Positions 34,393 through 44,700 of a stretch of 64,000 bases of DNA are shown here, one piece after another. Source of the stretch: Sanguibacter suaedae. GTDB taxonomy: Bacteria; Actinomycetota; Actinomycetes; Actinomycetales; Cellulomonadaceae. Made by a program: the position numbers and the translations under genes. Numbering within the stretch: the stretch's first letter is position 1; every line of letters begins with the position of its first letter. The notes below the pieces were generated by a model. It worked only from the letters and a program-made list of their open reading frames with translations, ran no database searches and was not told where the DNA came from. Location: positions 248,001-312,000 of the forward strand of contig NZ_JAEINH010000001.1 of the NCBI RefSeq assembly GCF_016342785.1, read 5' to 3'.

Positions 34393-35591
34393 CCCGCCCG
34401 GCCACCCTCCCGGCGCCCGCACCCGCGCTCGCAACCGGCCTCGGCCGGCGAGGCCCGAGCGCCCCGGAGCTGTGCGTCGACCTGGACGCGATCGCCGCGA
34501 ACTGCCGTCTCCTGGCGGGGCGGGTGCGCGGGGACCTCATGGCGGTCGTCAAGGCCGACGGGTTCGGGCACGGCGCGGTCGCCGTCGCCCGCACCGCGGT
34601 GGCCTCGGGGGCGACGTGGCTGGGCGTCACCGCGCTGAGCGAGGGGCTGGCGCTGCGCGACGCCGGGCTCCGGGTCCCGGTGCTGAGCTGGTTGAACCCG
34701 GTGGGCGCCGACTTCGGTGCCGCGGTGCGGGCGGGCGTGGACCTCGCGGTGCCGTCGGTCCCTCATCTCGCGGCCGTGGCCGCCGCCGCGGGTGACGCAC
34801 GGACGGGCCCGGCGCGGGTCCACCTGCACCTGGACACCGGGCTGGCGCGCGACGGTGCGTCGCCCGAGGAGTGGCCCGCCCTGTGCCGGGCGGCCCGGCT
34901 CGCCGAGCTCGACGGTCGGGTGCAGGTGGTCGGCGTGATGGGTCACCTCGCGCTGGCCGACGTCGGCGGTCCCTCGGCCAACGCCGCCGGGCGGGCGGCC
35001 TTCGAGCGGGGCCTGCAGGTCGCCCGGGCGGTGGGTCTGCGGCCTCGGCACCGGCATCTCGCCGCCACGGCCGCCACGCTCACCGACCCGGCCACGCACC
35101 ACACCATGGTCCGCGTCGGTGCGGGGCTGGTGGGCATCGATCCGTCGGACTCCACGTCGCTGCGCCCGGCGCTCACCCTCACCGCCCCGGTGGTCTCGGT
35201 CCGGCAGGTGCCGGCCGGGACGGGCGTGGGCTACGGGCACGCGTGGGTGGCGTCGCGGGCGACGACCCTGGCGCTGCTCCCCGTCGGTTATGCCGACGGT
35301 CTCCCGCGGGCGGCCACCGGTCGCGCCGAGGTGCTGCTCGGGGGCCGACGGTGCCCCGTGGTCGGGCGCATCTCCATGGACCAGGTGGTCGTCGACGTCG
35401 GCCCCGGGTCCCCCGTCGCCCCCGGCGACACGGCGACGGTCGTCGGCACCGGGCGCGACGCAGCACCCACGGCCGCCGAGTGGGCCCGCTGGGCCCGCAC
35501 CCTCGAGCACGAGATCGTCACCGGCCTCGGCTCGGCCCCCCTCCGCGTCCTGCGCCGCTTCTCCCCCGACCCCACCTGGAGCCCTTCATGA
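34389..35591 (+). CDS. Alanine/serine racemase, PLP-dependent (VanT racemase-domain-like)
   Basis: 400 residues. The PLP Lys is in AVVKADGFGHGA near residue 52; RVGAGLVGIDPS, the catalytic Tyr in GVGYGHAW near 280 and GRISMDQ near 330 complete the fold. It makes D-Ala or D-Ser. It has no membrane domain, but a separate acyltransferase-3 protein two genes on matches the membrane half of VanT serine racemases. The size (400) equals the racemase half of VanT. It may instead be an ordinary alanine racemase recruited here. Confidence 0.87.
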   Translation: MTRPATLPAPAPALATGLGRRGPSAPELCVDLDAIAANCRLLAGRVRGDLMAVVKADGFGHGAVAVARTAVASGATWLGVTALSEGLALRDAGLRVPVLSWLNPVGADFGAAVRAGVDLAVPSVPHLAAVAAAAGDARTGPARVHLHLDTGLARDGASPEEWPALCRAARLAELDGRVQVVGVMGHLALADVGGPSANAAGRAAFERGLQVARAVGLRPRHRHLAATAATLTDPATHHTMVRVGAGLVGIDPSDSTSLRPALTLTAPVVSVRQVPAGTGVGYGHAWVASRATTLALLPVGYADGLPRAATGRAEVLLGGRRCPVVGRISMDQVVVDVGPGSPVAPGDTATVVGTGRDAAPTAAEWARWARTLEHEIVTGLGSAPLRVLRRFSPDPTWSPS

Positions 35592-36601
35592 CCTCCCCCA
35601 CCACCACGACCACGAGGGTCGCCGTCGTCGGCGGCGGCACCAGCAGCGAGCACGACGTGTCCCTGGCGTCCGCCGCCGCAGCGGCGGACGCCCTCCGTGG
35701 CGGCCCGTGGGACGTCGTCCCCCTGACCATCGGCCGCGACGGCTCCTGGCACCACGGCGCCGGCGAGGGCGAGCACCCGTTCGACCTGTCCGGGGCGGTC
35801 CGCGTCCTCAGCGGCTGCGACGTCGTGCTGCCGCTGGTGCACGGCCGTGGCGGCGAGGACGGGACGCTGGCCGCGCTGTGCGAGCTCGCCGGGGTCCCCC
35901 ACGTCGGGTCCGGGGTGGGTGCGGGGGCGATCGCGATGGACAAGTGGGTCACCAAGCTCGTGGCCGCCGACCTGGGGCTCGGGGTGGCCCCGGGCAGGTT
36001 GCTGACCGCCGCCGACCAGGCGACGGACCACCTGACGCTGCCGGTGGTGGTCAAGCCGGTCTCGGCCGGTTCAAGCCACGGCGTCACCCTGGTGCACCGC
36101 CGCGAGGACCTCGACGGCGCGCTGCGTGCGGCGTTCGCCCTGGGCACCCGCGTGCTGGTCGAGGACCTCGTGGTCGGGCGGGAGATCGACGTCGCCGTCC
36201 TGGGACGACCCGACGGGTCCCGGGTCGTGGCACCCGCCCTGGAGATCGTCTGCGACGGGGTCTTCGACGCCGACGCCAAGTACGGCGGTGAGGCCGACTT
36301 CCGGGTGCCCGCCTCGCTCGACCCGGCGCAGCGGGCCGAGCTGGAGAATGCCGCGGTCCGGGTCTACGACGCCCTGGGCTGCCGGGGTGTGGCGCGGGTC
36401 GACTTCTTCCTCACCGTGACGGGCCCGGTCCTCAACGAGGTGAACACCATCCCGGGGTTCACCCCGGCGTCCCAGGTCCCGCGCATGTTCGCCGCCGCGG
36501 GCACCAGCTACCCCGAGCTGCTCGCCATGCTGCTCGAGGACGCCCTGCTGGAGGACCAGCCGCTCCGGGCCGGCCGGCCTGTCGCGGTGCTGCAGCGATG
36601 A
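35588..36601 (+). CDS. D-alanine--D-alanine ligase family (Ddl/Van ligase)
   Basis: 337 residues, full ATP-grasp ligase: GGGTSSEHDVSLASA near residue 15, HGRGGEDG near 85, KPVSAGSSHGV near 155, GREIDVAVLG near 197, the omega-loop FDADAKYGGEADF near 225 and NEVNTIPGFT near 280. The Tyr of D-Ala-D-Ala ligases in the EY(S/T) motif is Ile here, as in several Van and actinobacterial ligases, so the second substrate (D-Ala, D-Ser or D-Lac) cannot be settled by eye. It overlaps both neighbours by four bases. Confidence 0.9.
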   Translation: MTSPTTTTTRVAVVGGGTSSEHDVSLASAAAAADALRGGPWDVVPLTIGRDGSWHHGAGEGEHPFDLSGAVRVLSGCDVVLPLVHGRGGEDGTLAALCELAGVPHVGSGVGAGAIAMDKWVTKLVAADLGLGVAPGRLLTAADQATDHLTLPVVVKPVSAGSSHGVTLVHRREDLDGALRAAFALGTRVLVEDLVVGREIDVAVLGRPDGSRVVAPALEIVCDGVFDADAKYGGEADFRVPASLDPAQRAELENAAVRVYDALGCRGVARVDFFLTVTGPVLNEVNTIPGFTPASQVPRMFAAAGTSYPELLAMLLEDALLEDQPLRAGRPVAVLQR

Positions 36602-37614
36602 CCACCTCCGCGGTCACCGCCTCACCGGTCCAGGGCACACGCATCGACGGTCTGGACCTCGTCCGGGGGCTCGCGGTGGTCCTGGTCATGGCCCGGCACG
36701 CGTTCCCCGACGTGGCCCCCGGGGCCGGGGTGGTGGGTGTGGTGGCCTTCTTCACGCTGTCCGGGTACCTGATCACGGGCCTGCTGGTCCAGGAGCACGA
36801 CCGGCACGGCCAGGTGGACCTGCGCCGGTTCTACCGTCGGCGCGTGCAACGCCTGGTGCCGCCCCTCGTCGCCCTCCTGGTGCCGTACACGCTGGTCACA
36901 GCGTTGCTGGACCCGCTCGACGACCGGGCGAGCCTGCTGCGTGACCTCGCGGTCGCGGTCACGTGGACGGGGAACCTGCCGCACCTGGTGCCCGACGGGG
37001 CGACGTTCCACCTGTGGACCCTGGCCACGGAGGAGCAGTTCTACCTGGTGTGGCCCGCGCTCCTGGCGGCCTGCCTGGTGGCCGGGCGGCCCCGTCGGGC
37101 CCTGGGTGTCGCGATGGTCATCACCGTCGCTGCGCTGCTGGCCACCGCCTGGTGGTCCGCGGGCTCCCCGGAAATCGCCTACGCCCTGCCGACGAGCTGG
37201 GCGCCGGCGTTCGTCATCGGTGCGGCCGCCCGGTTGCTGCCGCTCCGGCGTTCCCTGGGCGTCCCTGCGGCTGCTGCGGCGACGGCCGGGCTGCTGGTGC
37301 TCGCCGTCATACCATTGCGGGGACACACGTGGACCTACCTCGCGGCCGGTCCGACCATCGCTCTGCTCACCGCGGTGCTGGTCCTGGCGGCGGTGCACTG
37401 GAGAGAGGTGACGGCGTGGCCCCTGAGCTGGCTCGTCGCGCTCGGCACCGTCTCCTACGCCGCGTACCTGTGGAACTACCCGCTGACCCTGTGGTTGCGC
37501 CCCGTCCCCTTCGGTCCGCTGCTGGCAGCGCTGGCCACGGTGGTCATGGCGGTCCTCAGCTGGCGGCTGGTGGAACGACCGCTCGCCGCACGCTGGGCAC
37601 GGACCAGCCCTTGA
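36598..37614 (+). CDS. Acyltransferase-3 family membrane protein (VanT membrane-domain-like)
   Basis: 338 residues with about ten membrane helices. GLDLVRGLAVVLVMARHAFP near residue 17 carries the family His/Arg; FFTLSGYLITGLL, RRFYRRRVQRLVPPL and LWTLATEEQFYLVWP follow. The length equals the N-terminal half of VanT serine racemases, which is this fold. In this operon it probably imports or supplies L-Ser, as proposed for VanT. A glycan or peptidoglycan O-acylation role is the alternative. Confidence 0.83.
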   Translation: MTTSAVTASPVQGTRIDGLDLVRGLAVVLVMARHAFPDVAPGAGVVGVVAFFTLSGYLITGLLVQEHDRHGQVDLRRFYRRRVQRLVPPLVALLVPYTLVTALLDPLDDRASLLRDLAVAVTWTGNLPHLVPDGATFHLWTLATEEQFYLVWPALLAACLVAGRPRRALGVAMVITVAALLATAWWSAGSPEIAYALPTSWAPAFVIGAAARLLPLRRSLGVPAAAAATAGLLVLAVIPLRGHTWTYLAAGPTIALLTAVLVLAAVHWREVTAWPLSWLVALGTVSYAAYLWNYPLTLWLRPVPFGPLLAALATVVMAVLSWRLVERPLAARWARTSP

Positions 37615-38876
37615 GCTCCCCCGACGGGTGGGCGCGGGCCCGACGGGCGCTCGCCGACGTGGGCCCTGACGTCGTCCCGGCCCTGACCGTCGCCGTGCTG
37701 GGCCTCATGGAGGCCCGGTCGGCCGCTGTGGGGACGCCGGGCTCTGGCGTCCCGCTGGGCGCTCTGGTCGTGGCCGTCGCGGTGGCCGTCGGGCTGTGGC
37801 GGCGGGCGCCGACGGCCGCGGCGACCCTCGCCTGGGTGACGGTCATGGTGCAGGTGGCCGGCGACGTGCCGCCGCTGCTCACCCAGGCATCGGTGGCCCT
37901 GGTCGCGTACGGGACGGCCCGCTGGGGGCGGCACGCCGTCGTCGTGGCCGGAGGGCTCTCCCTGCCGCTGTCCGTCCTGGCGGGGTTCCTCGTCCTGCAG
38001 TCGGGGCTCTACGACCCGCCGGACACCGGGAACGTGTCCCAGGTGGCGGCACCCCTCGGCGAGGCGGTGGGTGCGCTCGACGTGGGTGGCACGAGCCTGG
38101 TCACCGTGCTCCTGACCGCAGCAGGGCTGCTGGTCGTGGGCCTTCCGTGGGGGGCCGGGGTGACGGTGCGCAGCCTGGTGCGGGCGCGAACCTCCCAGGA
38201 GAAGGCCCTGGCGGCGGAGACGCGGGAGGCGGAGACCGCCGAGGTCGCGCTGCTGCGCAGCCAGCAGGCGCAGCTGGCCGCGGACGTGCACGACGTGGTG
38301 GGCCACTCCTTGACGGTGATCCTCGCGCAGGCCGAGTCCGGCCAGTACCTGCCCGACGACGACCCTGCCCGCCTCAAGCGCACCCTGGCGGTCATCGCGA
38401 CCTCTGCCCGGGCGTCCCTGGTGGACGTGCACGACGTCTTGCGCGTGGTGCACGATCCCGCGACCGGACCGGGGTCGACGCATGTCGGTGACCTGGACGA
38501 GCTCCTCACCGGTGCCCGGCGCAGCGGGCACCCCGTGGTGCTGGCCGAGTCCGGGCGGCCTCGACCGCTGGAGCCGGACGTGGCCGGTGTGGCCTACCGC
38601 GTCCTGCAGGAGATGCTCACCAACGCGTTGCGGCACGGCCGCCCGAGCGCATCTCTCCAGGTGCGCCGGGACTGGGGCGACGAGCTGCGCATGTCCGTCG
38701 CCAACGACCGTCCGGTCACGGAGCCTGGGCAGCCGGCTGCCTCGGTGGCGGAGACGGGCAGCGGTCTGGGGCTCCCGGGGATGCAGAAGCGCCTGGCGTC
38801 GGTCGGCGGCCGGTTGGACGTCACGGCCACCGCGACGACGTGGACCGCCACCGCTCACCTGCCGGTGCGCGCATGA
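37611..38876 (+). CDS. NarL-type sensor histidine kinase
   Basis: 421 residues from TTG 37611, which overlaps the previous stop as TTGA. About five membrane segments (residues 20-185) precede a coiled linker (SQEKALAAETREAETAEVAL) and the HisKA_3 box LAADVHDVVGHSLTVILAQ near residue 227. The ATPase has MLTNALRHG and GSGLGLPGMQKRL. It should sense an envelope signal and phosphorylate the regulator encoded next. Confidence 0.87.
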   Translation: MSSPDGWARARRALADVGPDVVPALTVAVLGLMEARSAAVGTPGSGVPLGALVVAVAVAVGLWRRAPTAAATLAWVTVMVQVAGDVPPLLTQASVALVAYGTARWGRHAVVVAGGLSLPLSVLAGFLVLQSGLYDPPDTGNVSQVAAPLGEAVGALDVGGTSLVTVLLTAAGLLVVGLPWGAGVTVRSLVRARTSQEKALAAETREAETAEVALLRSQQAQLAADVHDVVGHSLTVILAQAESGQYLPDDDPARLKRTLAVIATSARASLVDVHDVLRVVHDPATGPGSTHVGDLDELLTGARRSGHPVVLAESGRPRPLEPDVAGVAYRVLQEMLTNALRHGRPSASLQVRRDWGDELRMSVANDRPVTEPGQPAASVAETGSGLGLPGMQKRLASVGGRLDVTATATTWTATAHLPVRA

Positions 38877-39568
38877 CCGGGGACACCGGCACCGTGGAGC
38901 CGGACGACGCGTCGTCGATCAGGGTGATGCTCGTCGACGACCAGGAGCTGTTCCGTGAGGGCGTGCGCATCATCGTGGACGCGCAGCCCGGCATGCACGT
39001 GGTCGGCACGGCGGGCGACGGGCACCAGGCGCTGCGGATGGCCGCCGAGCTGCACCCCGACGTGGTCCTCATGGACCTCCGGATGCCGGTGCTGGACGGT
39101 GTGGAGGCGACGCGGCGGTTGCTGGCACCGGACCTGGTGGGCAGCAGGGCCACACCGCTTCGGGTCGTGGTGCTGACCACCTTCGACCTCGACGACCGCG
39201 CGGCGACGGCCATCCGCCACGGGGCCAGCGGGTTCCTGCTCAAGGACACGACGCCCCTCCAGCTGGCCGACGCCATCCGGACGGTGCACGCCGGCAACGC
39301 CGTCCTGGGCCCGAACGACCTCATCGCGCTGCTCGACAGCCACGGCGCCACCCGCGACGAGCTCCCCCACAGCTACCAGCGGCTCACCGAGAAGGAACGC
39401 GACGTCCTCGTCGCGGTCGCCCGCGGCCTGTCGAATGCCGAGATGGCCCAGGAGTTCTTCCTCGCCGAGTCCACCATCAAGACCCACGTCGGTTCCGTGC
39501 TCCGCAAGCTCGGCCTCCGAGACCGGGTCCAGGCGGTCGTCTTCGCCCACCGGCACGGGCTCACCTGA
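38873..39568 (+). CDS. NarL/LuxR-type response regulator
   Basis: 231 residues. The receiver has DDQELF and phospho-acceptor Asp in VVLMDLRMP near residue 67; LTTFD and FLLKD follow. A LuxR helix-turn-helix (LTEKERDVLVAVARGLSNAEMA, EFFLAESTIKTHVGSVLRKLGLRDR) ends the protein. ATG overlaps the kinase stop. It is the likely regulator of this operon, perhaps at 33680-33698. Classical VanR proteins are OmpR-type, so this pairing is unusual. The 3' end overlaps the convergent acetyltransferase by 8 bases. Confidence 0.88.
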   Translation: MTGDTGTVEPDDASSIRVMLVDDQELFREGVRIIVDAQPGMHVVGTAGDGHQALRMAAELHPDVVLMDLRMPVLDGVEATRRLLAPDLVGSRATPLRVVVLTTFDLDDRAATAIRHGASGFLLKDTTPLQLADAIRTVHAGNAVLGPNDLIALLDSHGATRDELPHSYQRLTEKERDVLVAVARGLSNAEMAQEFFLAESTIKTHVGSVLRKLGLRDRVQAVVFAHRHGLT

Positions 39569-40175
39569 GGCGGGGCTCCCTGCGCATGCACCACGTGCGG
39601 GGACCGTCGTCGGGGAGCCGGACGTCAGCGATGATTTCGAAGCCGAGACGTTCGTAGAACCGCACGTTCGCGACGTCGGAGGTCTCCAGGTATGCAGGGA
39701 ACCCGGCACTCTCGGCCTCTTCGATGCCGGGAAGCAGCACCGCGGTCCCGAGGCCCTTCCCCTGGGCCTCGGGAGCGGTCGCCACGGTCTGCAGGAACCA
39801 TGCGGGCCCCTCGGGTCGGTGTGGTTCCACCGCCGCGTCCGCAGAGGCAGCGACGGCAGCCCGGTCGCCACTGAGCTCGACGAGGATCGGTGCGAGCTCC
39901 ACGAGAGCGGGTGACGGGTCCTGGTCAGGGACGGCCCAGACGGCCACGGCGCGCCCCTCGTCAGCGACCCAGACGCGGCCGTGGACCATCCCGACGCGGG
40001 TCAGGCACAGCTCCTGGTACCTCCTGATCCGCTCCCCGTGCCGGTCCGCCGCGACCACGTGGCGCGTGTAGGGATAGTCGGCGAAGGCCCTGGCGAGAGT
40101 GTCGACGGCGACCGCGACGTCGGGATCGGTGATGGGGCGGACGGAGGTCGCGTCCTGGCGCCGGGGCGTGGTCAT
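39561..40175 (-). CDS. GNAT-family N-acetyltransferase
   Basis: 204 residues. The acetyl-CoA loop is ATAPEAQGKGLGTAVL near residue 130, followed by LETSDVANVRFYERLGFEI. An actinobacterial GNAT of unknown substrate. No ribosome site is evident upstream of the ATG. Confidence 0.85.
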   Translation of the reverse strand: MTTPRRQDATSVRPITDPDVAVAVDTLARAFADYPYTRHVVAADRHGERIRRYQELCLTRVGMVHGRVWVADEGRAVAVWAVPDQDPSPALVELAPILVELSGDRAAVAASADAAVEPHRPEGPAWFLQTVATAPEAQGKGLGTAVLLPGIEEAESAGFPAYLETSDVANVRFYERLGFEIIADVRLPDDGPRTWCMRREPRLR

Positions 40176-40256
40176 CGGACGATGATGCCAGGACTCTGTC
40201 GGGCGTCACGTGGCCGGACTCCAAGGAACTGGCGCGAGATCCTGGCTGTCGGGTCC

Positions 40257-40655
40257 TCAGATCTCGCTCAGCAAGGACTCTGTTCTGATGCGATACCGCT
40301 CCCGAAGGCCCGCGTATACGCCCCATTCGCTGGAATCGAAGGCGACGACGCTCATCGTCGCGGAGTCCCTCAGGTGAACTGGTTGGTCCTTGGGAAACCC
40401 AAGGATGACACAGTCGATCACCTGATAGAGCTTCGTGGCGAGCAGACGAAGCTCCTCCTCCGACAGGATCAACCCATGAGGAGCAGCACTTGCGGCTTCT
40501 TCCAGGCTGTCCACGGAGACGTCAGCCCCGACAGCGGGGGTCCCCCAGAAGAATGTCAGATGCCACTCGAGGTCTGCGCTGATCACCTGGTCGAGCACTT
40601 CCTCCAGGCCCACAAGATGTTCGCCGATGTACATCGACGTCCGGAACGCAGTCAT
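40257..40655 (-). CDS. Hypothetical protein, possible immunity-type
   Basis: 132 residues, soluble and acidic (YIGEHLVGLEEVLDQVISADLEW, FGGTP-like centre, SEEELRLLATKLYQVIDCVILGFP). AAGGTGA precedes the ATG. No family recognised. It lies in the row of small genes downstream of the RHS toxin, where spare immunity genes often collect. Confidence 0.6.
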   Translation of the reverse strand: MTAFRTSMYIGEHLVGLEEVLDQVISADLEWHLTFFWGTPAVGADVSVDSLEEAASAAPHGLILSEEELRLLATKLYQVIDCVILGFPKDQPVHLRDSATMSVVAFDSSEWGVYAGLRERYRIRTESLLSEI

Positions 40656-40775
40656 GCTTCACCTTATCCCCGCAGGTTTCCAGCTCCCGAAGGCTCGGTT
40701 GGCGACGACGTCGGTCTCACCTGACGCGGAGCGGTCCGTCCGCGCCGGGTGACTCTGACGCCGGCGCGAGTGCGG

Positions 40776-41258
40776 TCAGCGTCGCGACGCGTATTCGGTC
40801 GATCGTCGGTAGAGGTACGCCCTCCATCGCTCCTCGATAGCGTCGACCCCAATCCGAGCGCCCGGGGGCGCCGGCAGGTACCTGACCAGTCCATCGATCT
40901 CTGCCGGATAGTCGAAGTCGGCGTAGAGCATCTCGATCACCTGGAGCGGGTCCGCGTGGCCTTCCTTGTGCTCGTGCAGCCAGGCCAGGGCGAGGTAGAG
41001 CCATACCCGATCCGGGGCCGAGGCAGGTTCGACCTCGATGGCGTCGACGATCCGCGGCACTCGCCACAGCTCGCCCTTGAAGACGCTCGCGAGCTCCACG
41101 ACGGGCGGTAGCGCGGCACCAGTTGCGACGAGGTCCTCCGCGATGCCGACGGCCGACGCGTCGTCCAGCCAACCGTTGGCGTAGCCGTAGGCGAGCTCGC
41201 CGTGTTGGAGGCGCACCTGGGCGACGACGAACGTCGCGGGCAGCCTGAACTTCACCAT
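40776..41258 (-). CDS. DUF2247-like protein, possible immunity protein
   Basis: 160 residues: FRLPATFVVAQVRLQHGELAYGYANGWLDDASAVGIAEDL, given in pieces, resembles DUF2247 proteins, which occur near polymorphic toxins. ATG 41258 is chosen; the ribosome site is weak. Function as an immunity protein is inferred from position. Confidence 0.6.
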   Translation of the reverse strand: MVKFRLPATFVVAQVRLQHGELAYGYANGWLDDASAVGIAEDLVATGAALPPVVELASVFKGELWRVPRIVDAIEVEPASAPDRVWLYLALAWLHEHKEGHADPLQVIEMLYADFDYPAEIDGLVRYLPAPPGARIGVDAIEERWRAYLYRRSTEYASRR

Positions 41259-41381
41259 GTGGGTCGGTCCCGCGCCCCGGCCCTCATCGACTGCGCGGTG
41301 CGCTCCCGCACTCGGCTGGACCACCTACCGATACGACTCGAGCATCGGGGCAACCAGGAGCCGGAAAATACGGGGCGCACG

Positions 41382-41747
41382 TCAGCCGGCGAAAACTGCG
41401 ACGAAGCCAACGAGGTACCCGGCAGCTCCAGCCACCACCCGAGACACGCCGATTCGTCTCGATGTGGTTGCGCGAGATGAGACCCTCTCGACCTCCTGCC
41501 CCCGCGCGCAGACACACCACAGCAGACCTGCTCCACCTACCACCGTCAAGATCAAGCGTTCCGCTCCAGGGCCGCTGACTGCGGTCGCCACGAGACCGCA
41601 GAGGGCAAGTGCTGGGCCAGCTCGCCACAGCCTTCGGAAAGCGAGCCTCTGTCGATCGGTTGAGACCAGCGGAAAGAGCGCCATCAGATTGACGCATGTA
41701 CCTGCGATGAGCAACAGTGCGCTAATCGTCAACTGACCTTCGGTCAT
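41382..41747 (-). CDS. Small membrane protein coupled to the RHS toxin, probable immunity protein
   Basis: 121 residues with four hydrophobic segments (near 8-28, 44-60, 66-82 and 103-120). The ATG overlaps the RHS stop codon as ATGA, the classical position for an immunity gene. Because the RHS C-terminus is itself strongly hydrophobic, a membrane-acting toxin blocked by a membrane immunity protein is a coherent model. No family recognised. Confidence 0.65.
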   Translation of the reverse strand: MTEGQLTISALLLIAGTCVNLMALFPLVSTDRQRLAFRRLWRAGPALALCGLVATAVSGPGAERLILTVVGGAGLLWCVCARGQEVERVSSRATTSRRIGVSRVVAGAAGYLVGFVAVFAG

Positions 41748-44700
41748 GAGCAGTAGGCCACCTTTCCAGCGTCATAAGCGAGGCTAACGCTGTTTCCCCC
41801 GAACCAGGCGTATTGCCTGAGAAGCTGGCTCCCTGCTAGGCGGCGAGCTTGCCACGCTGTCTGTTGAAGCATGGACGCAACACCCGCGCCAGCCGCAGAG
41901 ACTGCCGTGACTCCTACCTTCTCGATGCACGCTCCGGCACTGCCGCCATCGAGACACTCCTGCGCCGCAGCCACGGAGCTAGCACCGACGCTCGTCCAGG
42001 TCAGCACGGTCGATGCGCCAAGCAGGAACGGAGCAGCGGTCCCGCCAGATGCCACCGTCACGCCGACCAGACCTGCGCCGAGCGCCAGCGTTCCAGCAAC
42101 GTTGCCGACGGTTGACCACTCGTCTTTGGTCCATTTAAGCGGGTTCCAGCTCCAGAGGCCGAGGGGGTCGACGTACTGGAGTGGGTTGCCGTCGGTGTAG
42201 CCGTAGGGGTTGTTGGTGGTGGTCTCGAGGGGGTCGCGGGTGAGGAACTGTGCGGTGGTGGGGTCGTAGTAGCGGGCACGCAGGTAGATGTACCCGGTGG
42301 GGTCGGTGTACTCCCCGGCGTACCCGAACCTGGTGATCGCCGACACCGGCTCGGTCGTCACGGCCAGAGGTTGGCCATAAACGTCGTAGTCGGCGTTGGA
42401 GGTGACTGCGCCGGTGGTGTCGGTGGTGGTGCGGATCGAGCCGAGGACGTCGCCGTGCAGGTAGTCAACGCCGGACCCGGTGAGGTCGTACTGGGCCAAA
42501 GGTGTGCTGCTGGCGCCGTACAGATAGGAGTGAGTGTTGTCGGTGAGGAGCTGAGGCACCGCGGCCAGGGCGTTCCACGTGTACTGCTCGGTGGCGCTCT
42601 CGGTGCCGGTCGTGGTGGTCGCCGAGGCGCGCAGACCGGTCGCGTCGTAGGTGTACGCGGTTGTTGTTCCGTCCGGGCCGGTGATGGTGGTGAGCTGGTT
42701 GGCCTGGTCGTAGGTGTGGGCGATCGTCCCGGCGGCGTCCCCGGTGTCGGTGACGGTGGTGGCGCGGTTCCCGCGGGCGTCGTACGTGAAGGTCGACGTG
42801 ACCGCCGGGGCCGTGTCGGTCGCGGGGGTGGTGGAGGTGGTGAGCTGGCGTGCGGCGTCGTAGGTCAGGGTCTGCCCGGCGCCGAGAGTGGTCACAGACC
42901 CGGCGGCGTCGAACGTGAACGTCGACGGCTGATCGCCGCTGACCTGCGCGACGCGCCCGAGGGCGTCCCACGTGTAGGTCGAGGTGGTCGTGGCCACGGC
43001 CGGCGGTGCGCGGGACTGGGTCGAGCGTGTGGTGGTCTGGTCGGCGAGCTGACCGGCATCGGTGTAGCCGTAGGCGAGGGCGAGGAGGTCCTCACCGGCC
43101 GAGGCGCTCGTGAGCACACCGAGGGTCTGACCGTTGGCGTCGTGGTCCATGGAGGTGACCACACCGTTGGGGTAGGTGACCTCGGTGGTGGACCCGTCGG
43201 CGTCGTAGGCGAAGGTGTAGGTCTGGTCGAGCCAGTCCTTCACGCTGGTCAGCTGCCCGGCTGCGTCGTAGGTGCGGTGCACGGTCTGCCCGGTGGGGTA
43301 GGTCAGTGCGGTGAGCTGGTTGACCTCGTCCCACCCGTACCCGACCGTGGTCCCGTCGCGGTCGACCTGCAGGACACGCCCGAGCGCGTCGTAGGTGTAG
43401 GCAGTGGTGCCCGCGGCGTCGGTGGTCGAGGTGGGGCGCCCAGCGAGGTCGTAGGTCATCGACACGTCCGGTGTGGCGTCGGAGTAGTCGGTGCCGGTGC
43501 GCCGCCCCGCCGCGTCATAGGTGTAGGTGGTGACAGCGCCGTCGGCCTGGGTCACGGTGGTCAGCAGACCCGCGACGTCGTACCCGTACGTGGTCACGCG
43601 ACCTGCGGTGTCCGTGTACGACGCGCGCCGCCCCGCCTCGTCATAGGTCGTGGTCGAGCGGGCACCTGAGCCGTCGACGTACGCGATGACCTGCCCGGCG
43701 GCGTTGTTCTCCCACCTGACCGTGCTGCCGTCACCGCGCAGCACGCTCACCGGCCGACCGGCCTTGTCGTACGTGCTGGTCGCTGCCCGACCGTCGGCAT
43801 CAGTCACCGTCACCGGCCGACCAGCCTTGTCATACGTGGTGGTCGTGACCTTCCCCAACGCGTCGGTGACGGTCAACAACTGATCAGCCGCGTCGTAGGT
43901 GTAGGTCGTGCGCGCACCCGACGGGCTCACCGTCGCGGTAACTCGGTCACCCGCGTCGTACTCCATCGACGTCACCCGACCCAACGCGTCAGTGACCGAC
44001 GTTGTGCGCCCCAGGGCGTCGTACTCGCTCGAGGTCACCGACCCCGCCGCATCAGTGACCGTCAGGACACGGCCGGCCCCGTCATACGTCATGGTCGTTC
44101 GCCCACCCGCGGCGTCGACCACCGCGGTCAGCTGTCCGTGCAGGTCGTACTCGCTGGTCGTGGTCGCAGCCGACGCGTCGGTGACCGACGTCGGACGCCC
44201 CTCGGCGTCGTAGACCGAAGCCACCAGCGCGCCCAACGCGTCTGTTCCCGTCAGCTGGCGTCCGAGAGCGTCGTAGGAGAACGTCGAGGTGTAGTCCCCA
44301 GGCTGCGCGCCGGCAGTCGTACCGCGCGGGTCGGTCGTCGAGATGAGGTTGCCCAACGAGTCGTACTGGGTCAGGACCACAGACCCGTCCGGGCCAGTGA
44401 TCGAGGCTGTGAACCCCGTGCTGTCGTAGGTGAACGCGGTCACCCGACCGAGCGGATCCGTCGACGTGGCGACCGTGCCATCAGCATTGAGCGTGAAGGT
44501 GGTCGTTGCACCGTCGGGCGCGGTGGACGAGACCAGGTTCCCTCGGTCGTCGTACGCCATCGTCCGGGACTCACCGGCCGCGTTGGTCATCGAGGTCATG
44601 TTGTTGAGCTCGTCGTACGTCGCCGTCGACACCCGACCCAACGGGTCGGTCACGCTCGTGCGGTTCCCGCGGGCGTCATAGGTGAACCGTGTGAGCCGGC

